A stretch of 64,000 nucleotides of DNA from Telmatospirillum sp. J64-1 (GTDB lineage Bacteria > Pseudomonadota > Alphaproteobacteria > Rhodospirillales > Magnetospirillaceae). Positions 20,840-29,158 of the stretch are shown here, piece by piece. Under the pieces are notes generated by a model. The model was not told the origin of the DNA. It made no database searches and worked only from the letters and a program-made list of their open reading frames with translations. The stretch is taken from positions 58,814-122,813 of the forward strand of contig NZ_SBHN01000016.1 of assembly GCF_006980715.1 (NCBI RefSeq), written 5' to 3'. Numbering within the stretch: the first letter of the stretch is position 1; the number at the start of each line of letters is the position of its first letter. Both the position numbers and the translations under genes were made by a program.

Positions 20840-20996
20840 TCCGGTTCTCAACGGCGAGATCCCGGAACAGCCAGAAAGTTGAATCGGCCCATGGCGACGG
20901 CGCTCCGGGCCTGATCGGAACAACGGCGTTCCTCGATCCGAACCCTCCTGTCCACCTCCGGGGGTTTCGGTTCGCGGGAACGCCGTTTTTGTTTTT
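20840..20996 (+). promoter_or_regulatory. Nitrate operon leader: ANTAR-target hairpins and intrinsic terminator
   Basis: Hairpin 1 (20840-20866) closes the hexaloop AACGGC (20850-20855) with TCTC/GAGA and an outer CCGG/CCGG stem. A middle hairpin (20886-20911) closes ACGGCG (20897-20902). Hairpin 2 (20917-20932) is GGAAC-AACGGC-GTTCC. All three loops have A at position 1 and G at position 4, the ANTAR recognition rule. The loop and 3' arm of hairpin 2, AACGGCGTTCC (20922-20932), are also the 5' arm of a long terminator stem pairing with GGAACGCCGTT (20977-20987). It is followed by TTTTTGTTTTT. Hairpin 2 and the terminator are therefore mutually exclusive, giving a NasT-controlled switch before nrtA. 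Confidence 0.82.
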
Positions 20997-21033
20997 CCCG
21001 CCCTGTGGGGGCAGAATTGGGGGAAAGAAACAG

Positions 21034-22350
21034 ATGAGCGACCAGAAGACATTCGAACAGGCCAATGTTTCGCGCCGTAGCCTTCTGAAGGGCGTCGCCG
21101 CCACCACGGCCACCGCTGCCGTCCTCACCGCCGTCCGCGCCGCCTTCCCCGGTGGGGCCCATGCCGTCACCACCGCCGAGGCGCCCGAGGTCAAGGGCGC
21201 CACTCTGGGCTATATCGCCCTGACCGATGCCTCGCCGCTGATCGTCGCCCTGGAGAAGGGCTTCTTCAAGAAGCACGGCCTGCCCGAGATGCGGGTCGAG
21301 AAGCAGGCGAGTTGGGGCACCACCCGCGACAATCTGGTGCTGGGCTCGGCCCGGGGCGGCATCGACGGCGCCCATATCCTGACGCCCATGCCCTATCTGG
21401 CGACGGTCGGCAAGATCACCCAGGCGCCGCTGCCCATGGCCATCCTGGCGCGCCTGAACACCAACGGTCAGGCGATTTCGGTGTCCAATGCCTACAAGGA
21501 CCTGAAGGTCGGCACCGACGCCACGGCCTTCGGCGAGGCCCTGCAGAAGGCCAAGGCCGGCGGCAAGGATGTCAAATGCGCCATGACCTTCCCCGGCGGC
21601 ACCCATGATCTGTGGATCCGCTACTGGCTGGCCGCCGCGGGCATCGATCCCGACCGCGACGTGGCAACCATTGTCGTGCCGCCGCCGCAGATGGTGGCGA
21701 ATATGCGCGTCGACACCATGGAAGCCTTCTGCGTCGGCGAACCTTGGAACAGCCAGCTCGTCACGCAGAATATCGGCTATACGGCGCTGACCACCGGCGA
21801 ATTGTGGGGCAACCATCCGGAAAAGAGCCTGGGGATGCGCGCCGATTGGGTCGAACAGAATCCCAACGCGGCCAAGGCCATGCTGATGGCAGTCCTGGAA
21901 GCCCAGCAATGGTGCGACAAGGACGAGAACAAGGAAGAGATGTGCAAGATCGTCTCGGGCCGCAACTGGTTCCGCGTGCCGGTGAACGACATCCTGGGCC
22001 GTGCCCAGGGCCGGATCGATTACGGTCACGGCAAGGTGGTCGAGGACAGCCCGCATCTGATGAAGTTCTGGCGCGACCATGCCTCCTATCCCTTCCAGAG
22101 CCATGATCTGTGGTTCCTGACCGAGGATATCCGCTGGGGCTATCTGGAACCCGATACCGACCTCCAGGCGCTGATCGCCCGGGTGAACCGCGAGGATCTG
22201 TGGCGCGAGGCGGCCAAGGCCATCGGCGTCGCCGAGGCCGACCTGCCCGAAGGCACCTCGCGCGGGGCGGAGACCTTCTTCGACGGCAAGGTCTTCGATC
22301 CGGCCGATCCCAGCGCGTATCTGCAGAGCCTCGCCATCAAGCGAGTCTAG
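21034..22350 (+). CDS. nrtA: Nitrate ABC transporter substrate-binding protein (NrtA family), Tat-exported
   Basis: Periplasmic nitrate (or nitrite) binding protein. The 438-residue product starts with a twin-arginine signal peptide (SRRSLLKG near residue 14, hydrophobic stretch to about 48). The CmpA/NrtA fold follows, with GYIALTDASPLIVALEKGFF, QASWGTTRDNLVLG, GGIDGAHILTPMPY and VVPPPQMVANM. The start at 21034 follows GGGGGAAAG. It is the first gene after the antitermination leader. Bicarbonate-binding CmpA is an alternative ligand class, but the NasT context favours nitrate. Confidence 0.92.
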   Translation: MSDQKTFEQANVSRRSLLKGVAATTATAAVLTAVRAAFPGGAHAVTTAEAPEVKGATLGYIALTDASPLIVALEKGFFKKHGLPEMRVEKQASWGTTRDNLVLGSARGGIDGAHILTPMPYLATVGKITQAPLPMAILARLNTNGQAISVSNAYKDLKVGTDATAFGEALQKAKAGGKDVKCAMTFPGGTHDLWIRYWLAAAGIDPDRDVATIVVPPPQMVANMRVDTMEAFCVGEPWNSQLVTQNIGYTALTTGELWGNHPEKSLGMRADWVEQNPNAAKAMLMAVLEAQQWCDKDENKEEMCKIVSGRNWFRVPVNDILGRAQGRIDYGHGKVVEDSPHLMKFWRDHASYPFQSHDLWFLTEDIRWGYLEPDTDLQALIARVNREDLWREAAKAIGVAEADLPEGTSRGAETFFDGKVFDPADPSAYLQSLAIKRV

Positions 22351-22382
22351 TCCAAGGACAAAGTCAGGAAAGGGCCCTAGCC

Positions 22383-23225
22383 ATGAACCTTCGCGTCGAA
22401 AGCCTGAAGAAGCCTTTGTCCATGCCTGCCCTCGACGGCGCGGCGCTGGCGAAGAGCGCGCGCCGGACGGCCGTCAACCTGATCCCGCCGATGGTGGCCC
22501 TGGCCCTTTTGCTGGCCGTCTGGGAAATGCTGTGCCGCAATCCCGGCGTGACGCTGCCGCCGCCTTCGGTGGTGCTGGCGGAAACCTGGGACCTGATCAT
22601 CGATCCCTTCTACGACAACGGCAGCATGGACAAGGGGATGTTCTGGCATCTCCATGCATCGCTGTCGCGCGTCGCCATCGGTTTCTCGCTGGCCGCCGTG
22701 GCGGGGATCGGCCTGGGCGTGCTGATCGGCCAGAGCAAGCTGGCCATGCGCGCCCTGGACCCTTTGTTCCAGATCCTGCGCACCGTGCCGCCGCTGGCCT
22801 GGCTGCCCATCTCGCTGGCCGCCTTTCAGGCCGCCGATCCTTCGGCCATCTTCGTGATCTTCATCACCGCGATCTGGCCGATCATCCTGAACACCGCCGT
22901 CGGCATCCAGAACATCCCGCAGGATTACCGCAACGTCGCCCGCGTGCTGCGCCTGTCGCCGGTCGAGTTCTTCGTCAAGGTCATGCTGCCCGCGACGGTG
23001 CCCTATATCTTCACCGGCCTGAAGATCGGCATCGGCTTGTCCTGGCTGGCGATCATCGCGGCGGAAATGCTGATCGGCGGCGTGGGCATCGGCTTCTTCA
23101 TCTGGGATGCCTGGAACAGCTCGCTGATGAGCGAGATCATCCTGGCGCTGATCTATGTCGGCATCGTCGGCTTCATGCTCGACCGCATGATCACCTTCAT
23201 CGGCCGCAAGGTCGGCGGCGTCTAG
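22383..23225 (+). CDS. nrtB: Nitrate ABC transporter permease
   Basis: A 280-residue inner-membrane permease with about six predicted helices. The cytoplasmic EAA-like loop lies around ARVLRLSPVEFFVKVMLPAT, preceding YIFTGLKIGIGLSWLAI, as in NrtB/SsuC/TauC permeases. It lies 32 bases after nrtA and 19 before the nasS-like gene, within one operon. Confidence 0.93.
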   Translation: MNLRVESLKKPLSMPALDGAALAKSARRTAVNLIPPMVALALLLAVWEMLCRNPGVTLPPPSVVLAETWDLIIDPFYDNGSMDKGMFWHLHASLSRVAIGFSLAAVAGIGLGVLIGQSKLAMRALDPLFQILRTVPPLAWLPISLAAFQAADPSAIFVIFITAIWPIILNTAVGIQNIPQDYRNVARVLRLSPVEFFVKVMLPATVPYIFTGLKIGIGLSWLAIIAAEMLIGGVGIGFFIWDAWNSSLMSEIILALIYVGIVGFMLDRMITFIGRKVGGV

Positions 23226-23244
23226 AGCCGGAAGGGGAAAGGGC

Positions 23245-24483
23245 ATGTCGCTGGAAAAGACCCGCCTGCGCCTGGGCATTGTTCCGCTGATCGATGCCGC
23301 CCCGCTGGTGGCGGCCAAGGAACGCGGTTTCTTCGCCATGCAGGGGCTGGAGGTCGAAATCAGCCGCGAGGCTTCCTGGGCCAATATCCGGGACAAGGTG
23401 GCGCTGGGCGTGCTCGACGGGGCGCATATGCTGGCGACCATGCCGCTTTCCGCCAGCCTCGGCCTGGGCGCCATCCGCGAGAAGATGGTCGCGGCGATGG
23501 GCCTGAATACCGGCGGCAATGCCATCACCCTGTCCAACGCCCTGTGGGAACGCATGGCCGAGGCCGATCCCGCCGCCATGACCCGGCGCCCGGTGACGGC
23601 GCGGGCGCTGAAGACGGTGATCGAGGAGGACCGCCGCCAGGGACGCCCGCCGATGACCTTCGCCGTGGTCTATCCCGTTTCGCCCCATATGCTGGAACTG
23701 CGCTACTGGATGGCCTCGGCGGGCATCGACACCGAACGCGACCTGCGCCTGGTGGTGGTGCCACCGCCGCAGATGGTGGCGCAGCTTTCCGCCGGAAATA
23801 TCGACGGCTATTGCGTCGGCGAGCCGTGGAACAGCCTGGCCGTCAGCTTGGGGCTGGGGCGGGTGGCCATCACCAGCCGGGAACTCTGGGCCGGGCGGGT
23901 GGAAAAGGTCTTCGGCGTCACGGAAAGCTGGGCGCGGACCCATCCCCAGACCCATAAGGCCGTGCTGAAGGCCCTGATCCAGGCCGCCTGCTGGTGCGAC
24001 GAGAATCGGGGCGAACTGGCCGAGATCCTGGCCCAGCCCGCTTATGTGAATGCCCCGGCCGAAGTGGTGCGCGCTTCGCTGCTCGGGCGGTTCCGCTATG
24101 AATTCGGCGGGCCGGAAGAGGACATTCCGGATTTCCTGCTGTTCCACCGCCATGGCGCCAATTTCCCCTGGCGCTCGCAGGCCCTGTGGTTCCTGCGCCA
24201 GATGGCGCGCTGGCGCCAACTCCCGCCCGGCGTGGACATGGGCAGGACGATGGAAGAGGCCTATCGCCCCGACCTCTACCGCATGGCCGCGCTGGAACTG
24301 GGCCTGGCCGTGCCGACCACCGACAGCAAGACCGAAGGCACCCACGCCGGACTCTGGACCCTGACCCAGGCCAGCGCTCCGCTGGAGATGGGGCCCGATC
24401 TTTTCTTCGACGGCAGCGTGTTCGATCCCGCCGCCGCTTCACAGACATCTCTGCCTCCCGGCGAAGAAGCCGCCGGGGCCTGA
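23245..24483 (+). CDS. nasS: NrtA-like protein without signal peptide, probable nitrate sensor NasS
   Basis: A 412-residue homologue of the NrtA in this operon (shared LGIVPLIDAAPLVAAKERGFF, EASWANIRDKVALGVLDGAH, VVVPPPQMVAQLS and YCVGEPWNSLA). It begins directly at the mature fold with no Sec or Tat signal, so it should be cytoplasmic. That is the form of NasS, which holds NasT inactive until nitrate or nitrite binds. Unusually, it is placed between permease and ATPase genes instead of next to nasT. A lipid-less transporter subunit is possible but less likely without export. Confidence 0.82.
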   Translation: MSLEKTRLRLGIVPLIDAAPLVAAKERGFFAMQGLEVEISREASWANIRDKVALGVLDGAHMLATMPLSASLGLGAIREKMVAAMGLNTGGNAITLSNALWERMAEADPAAMTRRPVTARALKTVIEEDRRQGRPPMTFAVVYPVSPHMLELRYWMASAGIDTERDLRLVVVPPPQMVAQLSAGNIDGYCVGEPWNSLAVSLGLGRVAITSRELWAGRVEKVFGVTESWARTHPQTHKAVLKALIQAACWCDENRGELAEILAQPAYVNAPAEVVRASLLGRFRYEFGGPEEDIPDFLLFHRHGANFPWRSQALWFLRQMARWRQLPPGVDMGRTMEEAYRPDLYRMAALELGLAVPTTDSKTEGTHAGLWTLTQASAPLEMGPDLFFDGSVFDPAAASQTSLPPGEEAAGA

Positions 24484-24496
24484 CAGGAGACCTGCC

Positions 24497-25288
24497 ATGT
24501 CCGCTTATCTCTCCGTCGAAAATGTCGGCATCACCTTCGAGACCGACCGCGGCCCCTTCACCGCCTTGCGCGACATCCGCCTGAGCGTCGCGAAGGGCGA
24601 GTTCATCTCGGTGATCGGCCATTCCGGCTGCGGTAAGTCCACTCTGCTGAACATCGTCGCGGGCCTGTCCAAGGCGACCACCGGCGGCGTGCTGCTGGAG
24701 GACCGCGAGGTGAACGAGCCCGGTCCCGACCGCGCCGTGGTGTTCCAGAACCATTCCCTGCTGCCCTGGCTGACCGTCTACGAGAATGTCCGCCTCGGCG
24801 TGGACAAGGTGATGAGGAACCGCCCGAAGGCCGAACGCCATGAATGGACGCTTGACAACCTGGCCCTGGTGCGCATGGACCACGCCAAGGACAAGAAGCC
24901 CCACGAGATTTCGGGCGGCATGAAGCAGCGCGTCGGCATCGCCCGCGCCTTGGCCATGGAACCCAAGGTGCTGCTGCTCGACGAGCCCTTCGGTGCGCTC
25001 GATGCGCTGACCCGCGCCCATCTGCAGGACAGCCTGATGGACATCCAGCAGCGCCTGGGCAACACGGTGATGATGATCACCCACGACGTGGACGAGGCGG
25101 TGCTGCTGTCCGACCGCATCGTCATGATGAGCAACGGCCCCGCCGCCACCATCGCCCAGGTCCTGGACGTCAAGCTGCCCCGCCCGCGCCACCGTATCGT
25201 CCTGGCCGACGATCCCGATTACAACCATTACCGCGCCGAGGTGCTGCGCTTCCTGCACGGCAACGAACCGGCGGGCAAGGCGGCATAA
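24497..25288 (+). CDS. Nitrate ABC transporter ATP-binding protein
   Basis: A 263-residue ATPase that powers the nitrate importer. Walker A is GHSGCGKST, the signature is ISGGMKQRVGIARAL, Walker B is VLLLDEPFGALD and the switch His lies in MMITHDVDEAV. The length corresponds to NrtD (ATPase only), not the long NrtC with a fused binding domain. It is the last gene of the operon, and repeat family B copy 4 follows directly. Confidence 0.94.
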   Translation: MSAYLSVENVGITFETDRGPFTALRDIRLSVAKGEFISVIGHSGCGKSTLLNIVAGLSKATTGGVLLEDREVNEPGPDRAVVFQNHSLLPWLTVYENVRLGVDKVMRNRPKAERHEWTLDNLALVRMDHAKDKKPHEISGGMKQRVGIARALAMEPKVLLLDEPFGALDALTRAHLQDSLMDIQQRLGNTVMMITHDVDEAVLLSDRIVMMSNGPAATIAQVLDVKLPRPRHRIVLADDPDYNHYRAEVLRFLHGNEPAGKAA

Positions 25289-25289
25289 C

Positions 25290-25400
25290 ATGCTTCGAGA
25301 CGGCCCTTCTCGGCATGAGGTCTATCTTATCGATAAGAATAAGGAATTAGCCTCACCCTGAGGAGCCGCGTCGGCGGCGTCTCGAAGGGTGGGGCGGGCC
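25290..25400 (+). repeat. Dispersed repeat family B, copy 4
   Basis: About 110 bp directly after the nitrate ATPase gene. The left arm GCTTCGAGACGGCCCTT has lost the loop-closing GGGCC half. The spacer CTATCTTATCGATAAGAAT contains a short palindrome, and the right arm GTCGGCGGCGTCTCGAAGG is intact. Confidence 0.82.
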
Positions 25401-25442
25401 AAAGGCCGGCGAGGTGTTTTTTCGCAGGGCGGTGCCCTGTAA

Positions 25443-25530
25443 CAGCCTTGGTGTCTTTGTGTCTTGGTGGCCCCCTGCGGCAGGAAGAAACCACCAAGGC
25501 ACCAAGGGCACCAAGAAAAGGAAGGGAATC
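25443..25530. repeat. Large imperfect palindrome of the CTTGGTGTCTTTGTGTCTTGG type
   Basis: CTTGGTGTCTTTGTG and CTTGGTGG on the left face CCACCAAGGCACCAAG and CACCAAG on the right, around a GC-rich centre. It lies between two convergent genes. Sequences of this type occur as dispersed repeats in many bacteria; only this copy is in the window. Confidence 0.65.
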
Positions 25531-25546
25531 CGGGGCGGCGCCCCAG

Positions 25547-26212
25547 TTAGAACAGCGGCAGCGGCGAGACGCCGAACAGCCAGGGATGCAGGTGCAGCAT
25601 CGCGGCCCAGGCGACCAGGCCCAGCAGGATATGCCACCAGCGCACATCCTTCGGGCGCAGGCGGAGGGGCTGCGAGGTCTGGGCGGCCAGGCGGCTCCAG
25701 TCCGCTCCCAGCCGGGTGCGGGATTTGCGGTCCAGCAGGGCCGGGGCGCTGAGGGAGAGCAGGAAGAGGGGGGCGAACAGCATCAGCGCGGCGACGTCGC
25801 CATTGGCCAGCAGATGCGAGCCCGACCACAGGATCAACGCCCAGGGCAGGGGATGGCGGGTCAGGCGCAGGATGCCCAGATTCTGCGGATCGAAGCCCTT
25901 GCCGCCCGGCCCCAGGGAGAAGGGATTGGGCGTGGCCAGCGCCGCAATGCCGAGGATGAAGGCGACGGGCATGGCGAGGTTCGGCACCCAGCGCGTCCAG
26001 GGGGCGAACCACAGCTCGACATAGGGCGCGTCGGCATAGGCCAGGGCCATCCACAGGATGACCGCCAGCGACAGCAGCGAATAGGCGATCAGATAGGGCC
26101 GCAAGCCCATCATCGCGACCAGCCTTGCCCGCACGGGACGGGCGGCGGGCAGGGCGTGGGTGAGCAGGAAGGCCGCCACGGCGGCGGCCAGATGCGAGAG
26201 CGAGCCCGTCAT
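25547..26212 (-). CDS. nnrU: NnrU family membrane protein
   Basis: A 221-residue integral membrane protein with about six hydrophobic segments. The NnrU-type features are LRPYLIAYSLLSLAVILWM, GRGGKGFDPQ-like NPFSLGPGGKGFDPQN and the LRLTRHPLPWALILWSG stretch. The last resembles the isoprenylcysteine methyltransferase fold. NnrU was named for involvement in nitric oxide/denitrification in Rhodobacter, but its biochemical role is unknown. It begins 8 bases after the folD stop and is probably co-transcribed with yggT, yggU and folD. Confidence 0.88.
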   Translation of the reverse strand: MTGSLSHLAAAVAAFLLTHALPAARPVRARLVAMMGLRPYLIAYSLLSLAVILWMALAYADAPYVELWFAPWTRWVPNLAMPVAFILGIAALATPNPFSLGPGGKGFDPQNLGILRLTRHPLPWALILWSGSHLLANGDVAALMLFAPLFLLSLSAPALLDRKSRTRLGADWSRLAAQTSQPLRLRPKDVRWWHILLGLVAWAAMLHLHPWLFGVSPLPLF

Positions 26213-26219
26213 GATCCGC

Positions 26220-27119
26220 TCAGAACTGGGTCAGGCACTCGGGCAGGTTGAGGCGGTGGAGGCGACAGGCGGCTTCCAGCGTGTTGCGCAGCAGCACGGC
26301 AATGGTCATGGGGCCGACGCCGCCGGGAACCGGGGTGATGGCGCCCGCCACTTTGACGGCTTCCTCGAAACGCACGTCGCCGACCAGCTTCTTTTTGCCG
26401 TCGGGGGTGATGATGCGGTTGATGCCGACGTCGATCACCGTGGCGCCCGGCTTGATCCACTCGCCGCGGATCATCTCGGGACGGCCCACGGCGGCGACGA
26501 CGATATCGGCCTGGCGGCATTCGCCGGGCAGGTCGCGGGTCTGGGAATGGGCGATGGTGACGGTGCAGTTCTCGCGCAGCAGAAGCTGGGCCATCGGCTT
26601 GCCGACGATGTTCGAGCGTCCGACGATGATCGCCTTCATGCCCGACAGATTGACCAGATGGTCCTTCAGCAGCATCAGGCTGCCCAGCGGCGTGCAGGGA
26701 ACGAGCCCCGCGCCGCCGGTGGCGAGGCGGCCGGCATTGAAGGGATGGAAGCCGTCGACGTCCTTGGCCGGGTCGATGGCCTCGATCACCTTCTGCGGAT
26801 TGATGTGATTGGGCAGGGGAAGCTGGACCAGGATGCCGTGGACGCTGGGATCGTCGTTCAGGCCTTCGATCAGGTTCAGCAACTGCTTCTCGGTGGTGTC
26901 TTCGGGCATGAAATGCTCGAAGGAATTCATCCCGATCTCGGTGGCGCGCTTGTTCTTGTTGCGCACATAGACCTGACTGGCCGGGTCGTCGCCCACCAGC
27001 ACCACCGCCAGGCCCGGCGTCACATGATGATAGTCGCGGAGTTCGCGCACGCTCTCGGCAAGGGAATCGCGCAACTGCCCGGCGAAAAGGTTGCCGTCGA
27101 TGATCTTGGCTTCAGTCAT
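26220..27119 (-). CDS. folD: Bifunctional methylenetetrahydrofolate dehydrogenase / methenyl-THF cyclohydrolase
   Basis: Interconverts 5,10-methylene-THF, methenyl-THF and 10-formyl-THF for one-carbon metabolism. The 299-residue protein shows [14 protein letters not shown] with the catalytic Lys, [13 protein letters not shown], and the cofactor segment [18 protein letters not shown]. It ends with [15 protein letters not shown]. Its start overlaps the yggU stop by 8 bases. Confidence 0.97.
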   Translation of the reverse strand: MTEAKIIDGNLFAGQLRDSLAESVRELRDYHHVTPGLAVVLVGDDPASQVYVRNKNKRATEIGMNSFEHFMPEDTTEKQLLNLIEGLNDDPSVHGILVQLPLPNHINPQKVIEAIDPAKDVDGFHPFNAGRLATGGAGLVPCTPLGSLMLLKDHLVNLSGMKAIIVGRSNIVGKPMAQLLLRENCTVTIAHSQTRDLPGECRQADIVVAAVGRPEMIRGEWIKPGATVIDVGINRIITPDGKKKLVGDVRFEEAVKVAGAITPVPGGVGPMTIAVLLRNTLEAACRLHRLNLPECLTQF

Positions 27120-27447
27120 TTCGTTCGATCCATGAAGCTAGGCGCTGCCGGATGTCCTCGGCTTCGCCGGTGATATGCACAACCTTGCGCCGGTCTGTGG
27201 CGCCGACGACGATCTCGAAGGCGCCCTTGGGCAGCTTCCATTCCTTGGCCAGCAGCTTGATCAGCGCGGCATTGGCCTTGCCGTCCTCGGGAATGGCGGT
27301 CACCGAGACCTTCAATATGTGGGAACCGTCGGCCTCGGCGGCCAACCCCTCGATCCGGTTTCGCGAGGCCTTGGGCGTCAGGCGCACGGCCAGCCGCACG
27401 CCGTCGGCCGCAAGAGTCAGCGGCAGGTCAGAGAATTCTGAGGACAA
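27112..27447 (-). CDS. DUF167 / YggU family protein
   Basis: A 111-residue conserved small protein of unknown function. DUF167 features are [37 protein letters not shown] and [13 protein letters not shown]. It overlaps yggT upstream by 20 bases and folD downstream by 8. This tight yggT-yggU pair is conserved widely in proteobacteria. Confidence 0.92.
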   Translation of the reverse strand: MSSEFSDLPLTLAADGVRLAVRLTPKASRNRIEGLAAEADGSHILKVSVTAIPEDGKANAALIKLLAKEWKLPKGAFEIVVGATDRRKVVHITGEAEDIRQRLASWIERND

Positions 27448-27727
27448 GTTGCCGCAGGACCTCCTGCACCAGGATCAGGATCAGGATCAGCGCCAGGGGC
27501 GAGAAATCGATGCCGCCGGTATTGGGCAGGATGTTGCGCAACGGCCGCAGGAACGGCTCGGTAATGCGGTGCAGCGCATCCATCACCGTGTAGACGAAAC
27601 GGTTATGGGTGTTGATCACCCCAAACGCCACCAGCCAGCTCATCACCGCCGAGATGATCAGGGCCCACATGAACAGCCGGATCACCAGGCTGATGACCTG
27701 GTAGAGCGGGATGATGATGACTTCCAT
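27428..27727 (-). CDS. YggT family membrane protein
   Basis: A 99-residue protein with two hydrophobic segments (about 6-30 and 75-97) around the conserved RFVYTVMDALHRITEPFLRP loop of the YggT family. It is an inner-membrane protein linked in some organisms to osmotic or cation stress and cell division. It is the first gene of the yggT-yggU-folD-nnrU run. Confidence 0.92.
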   Translation of the reverse strand: MEVIIIPLYQVISLVIRLFMWALIISAVMSWLVAFGVINTHNRFVYTVMDALHRITEPFLRPLRNILPNTGGIDFSPLALILILILVQEVLRQLVLRIL

Positions 27728-27855
27728 CCGCTAACACCTCATTCTGCCAAGAGTTTCCGGTAAACTAGCGACAGACTGGCCCCGGTGCAAGCGCCCCCCG
27801 CCGCAAGTCGGGGTAATCGCCTCGCGCAACGGAGGGGTGGCTTCGGTTTGAACGC

Positions 27856-27884
27856 TTGACAAGCCCCGGGGCGATGGGCATTAT
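27856..27884 (+). promoter_or_regulatory. Sigma70-type promoter of the tRNA gene
   Basis: TTGACA (27856-27861) and CATTAT (27879-27884) are separated by 17 bases. The start would fall near 27891, just before the tRNA at 27897. Confidence 0.75.
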
Positions 27885-27896
27885 CCCGCACCTTAC

Positions 27897-27972
27897 GGGC
27901 CCGTAGCTCAGTTGGGAGAGCGCTGCAATCGCACTGCAGAGGTCGTCGGTTCGACTCCGATCGGGTCCACCA
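27897..27972 (+). tRNA. tRNA-Ala (anticodon CGC)
   Basis: A 76-base cloverleaf with encoded CCA. The anticodon stem CTGCA/TGCAG closes the loop ATCGCAC, giving anticodon CGC at 34-36, which reads GCG. The acceptor stem GGGCCCG/CGGGTCC contains G3:U70, the identity element for alanine. The T-arm is GTCGG-TTCGACT-CCGAT. A strong -35/-10 pair lies upstream. Confidence 0.93.
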
Positions 27973-28336
27973 AATTTTCCCTAGCAACACATTTTCCGCT
28001 TCGTTTGCTGGGCAGAAATCCACTACCCCAAAAATCAGCCCGTCGCTTTTCTGTCGCGGTGACGAGGCTTCTGCACTGCCGCCACGCGCGAACACGGAAT
28101 TTCCCCTGCGCGGCAAGCCCGATTCTTTGGGTCTTCTTCCCTATCAGCTTCCAGCTTCCTGCGCGGGTGCGGCCTCTGGTGAGGCCCGGGCACCTGCCGA
28201 TAAAGGTAATACTATCCTACTGCGATAGTCTGATAAGGGCGGCTTCTCATTGGCGATAGGCGGGGTAGTGCGAAGAAGCGCATCCCGTTATGCTGAGCAA
28301 TATCCTCGGAAATTGTGGAAACGGTGGAATAGCCTG
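27973..28336. other. Gap between tRNA-Ala and the RsbQ-like gene
   Basis: About 360 bases with no convincing gene. Open frames here have no ribosome-binding site or family resemblance. No integrase, attachment-site duplication of the tRNA end, or clear terminator is seen. It must hold the promoter of the downstream signalling cluster. Confidence 0.5.
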
Positions 28337-29158
28337 ATGGATGTGCTCGCACGAAACAATGTAAAGGTCTTCGGGTCCGGCTCCCGTGCCATGGTCTTCG
28401 CCCATGGTTATGGTTGCGACCAGACCATGTGGCGCTTCGTCGCACCTGCCTTTGCCGAGACTCACAGGATCGTGCTGTTCGACCATGTCGGCTGTGGGGC
28501 TTCCGACCTGGAAGCCTATGATGCCGAGAAATACGGCACGCTTTCAGGCTATGCGGAGGATGTCCTCGAAATATGCGCGGCGCTGGACATCACCGACGGC
28601 ATCTTCGTCGGCCATTCGGTCAGCGCGATGATCGGGATCCTTGCCGCGAATAAAGACCGAACTCGCTTTTCCGATCTCGTCCTGGTGGGGCCCTCTCCCT
28701 GCTATGTGAACAAGGACGGCTATATCGGAGGATTTGCCCAAGAAGATATCGATGACCTGCTCGAGACGTTGGACGACAATTATCTCGGCTGGTCCAGTGC
28801 CATTGCGCCGGTGATCATGGGGAATGCCGATCGTCCGGAACTGGCGCAGGAACTGACGAACAGCTTCTGCCGGACGGATCCCGAGATTTCGAAACACTTC
28901 GCCCATGTCACGTTCCGGGCCGACAACCGGGCGGATTTGCAGAATGTCACGGCCCGCACCCTGGTCCTCCAATGTTCCGAGGACGTCATTGCGCCTTACG
29001 ACGTCGGCGAATATGTCCATCGGATGATCCCGCGCAGCAGGTTCGTCATGATGAACGCCACCGGACATTGTCCCAATCTGAGTGCCCCTGAGGAAACCAT
29101 CACGGCGATCCGTTCGTTCTTGATGGACCAGGCGGCAGAGACGCGCGGTGAAACCTGA
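28337..29158 (+). CDS. RsbQ-type alpha/beta hydrolase
   Basis: A 273-residue hydrolase with close resemblance to Bacillus RsbQ and plant KAI2/D14. Matching segments are NNVKVFGSGSRAMVFAHGYG, CDQTMWRFVAPAF, VGPSPCYVNKDGYIGGF and ATGHCPNLSAPEET. The nucleophile is S94 in GHSVSAM, the acid lies in SEDVIAPYDVG and the His in ATGHCP. In Bacillus, RsbQ works with the PAS-phosphatase RsbP, presumably by making or releasing a small molecule. Here the next gene, overlapping by 11 bases, is a PAS sensor kinase. I chose the ATG at 28337, which gives an RsbQ-length protein. An upstream in-frame start would add 29 unrelated residues. Confidence 0.9.
   Translation: MDVLARNNVKVFGSGSRAMVFAHGYGCDQTMWRFVAPAFAETHRIVLFDHVGCGASDLEAYDAEKYGTLSGYAEDVLEICAALDITDGIFVGHSVSAMIGILAANKDRTRFSDLVLVGPSPCYVNKDGYIGGFAQEDIDDLLETLDDNYLGWSSAIAPVIMGNADRPELAQELTNSFCRTDPEISKHFAHVTFRADNRADLQNVTARTLVLQCSEDVIAPYDVGEYVHRMIPRSRFVMMNATGHCPNLSAPEETITAIRSFLMDQAAETRGET

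Noticed and set aside
27897..28336. Possible genomic-island attachment site at tRNA-Ala
   Set aside because: No integrase gene and no repeated copy of the tRNA 3' end was seen downstream. The following genes have normal composition.
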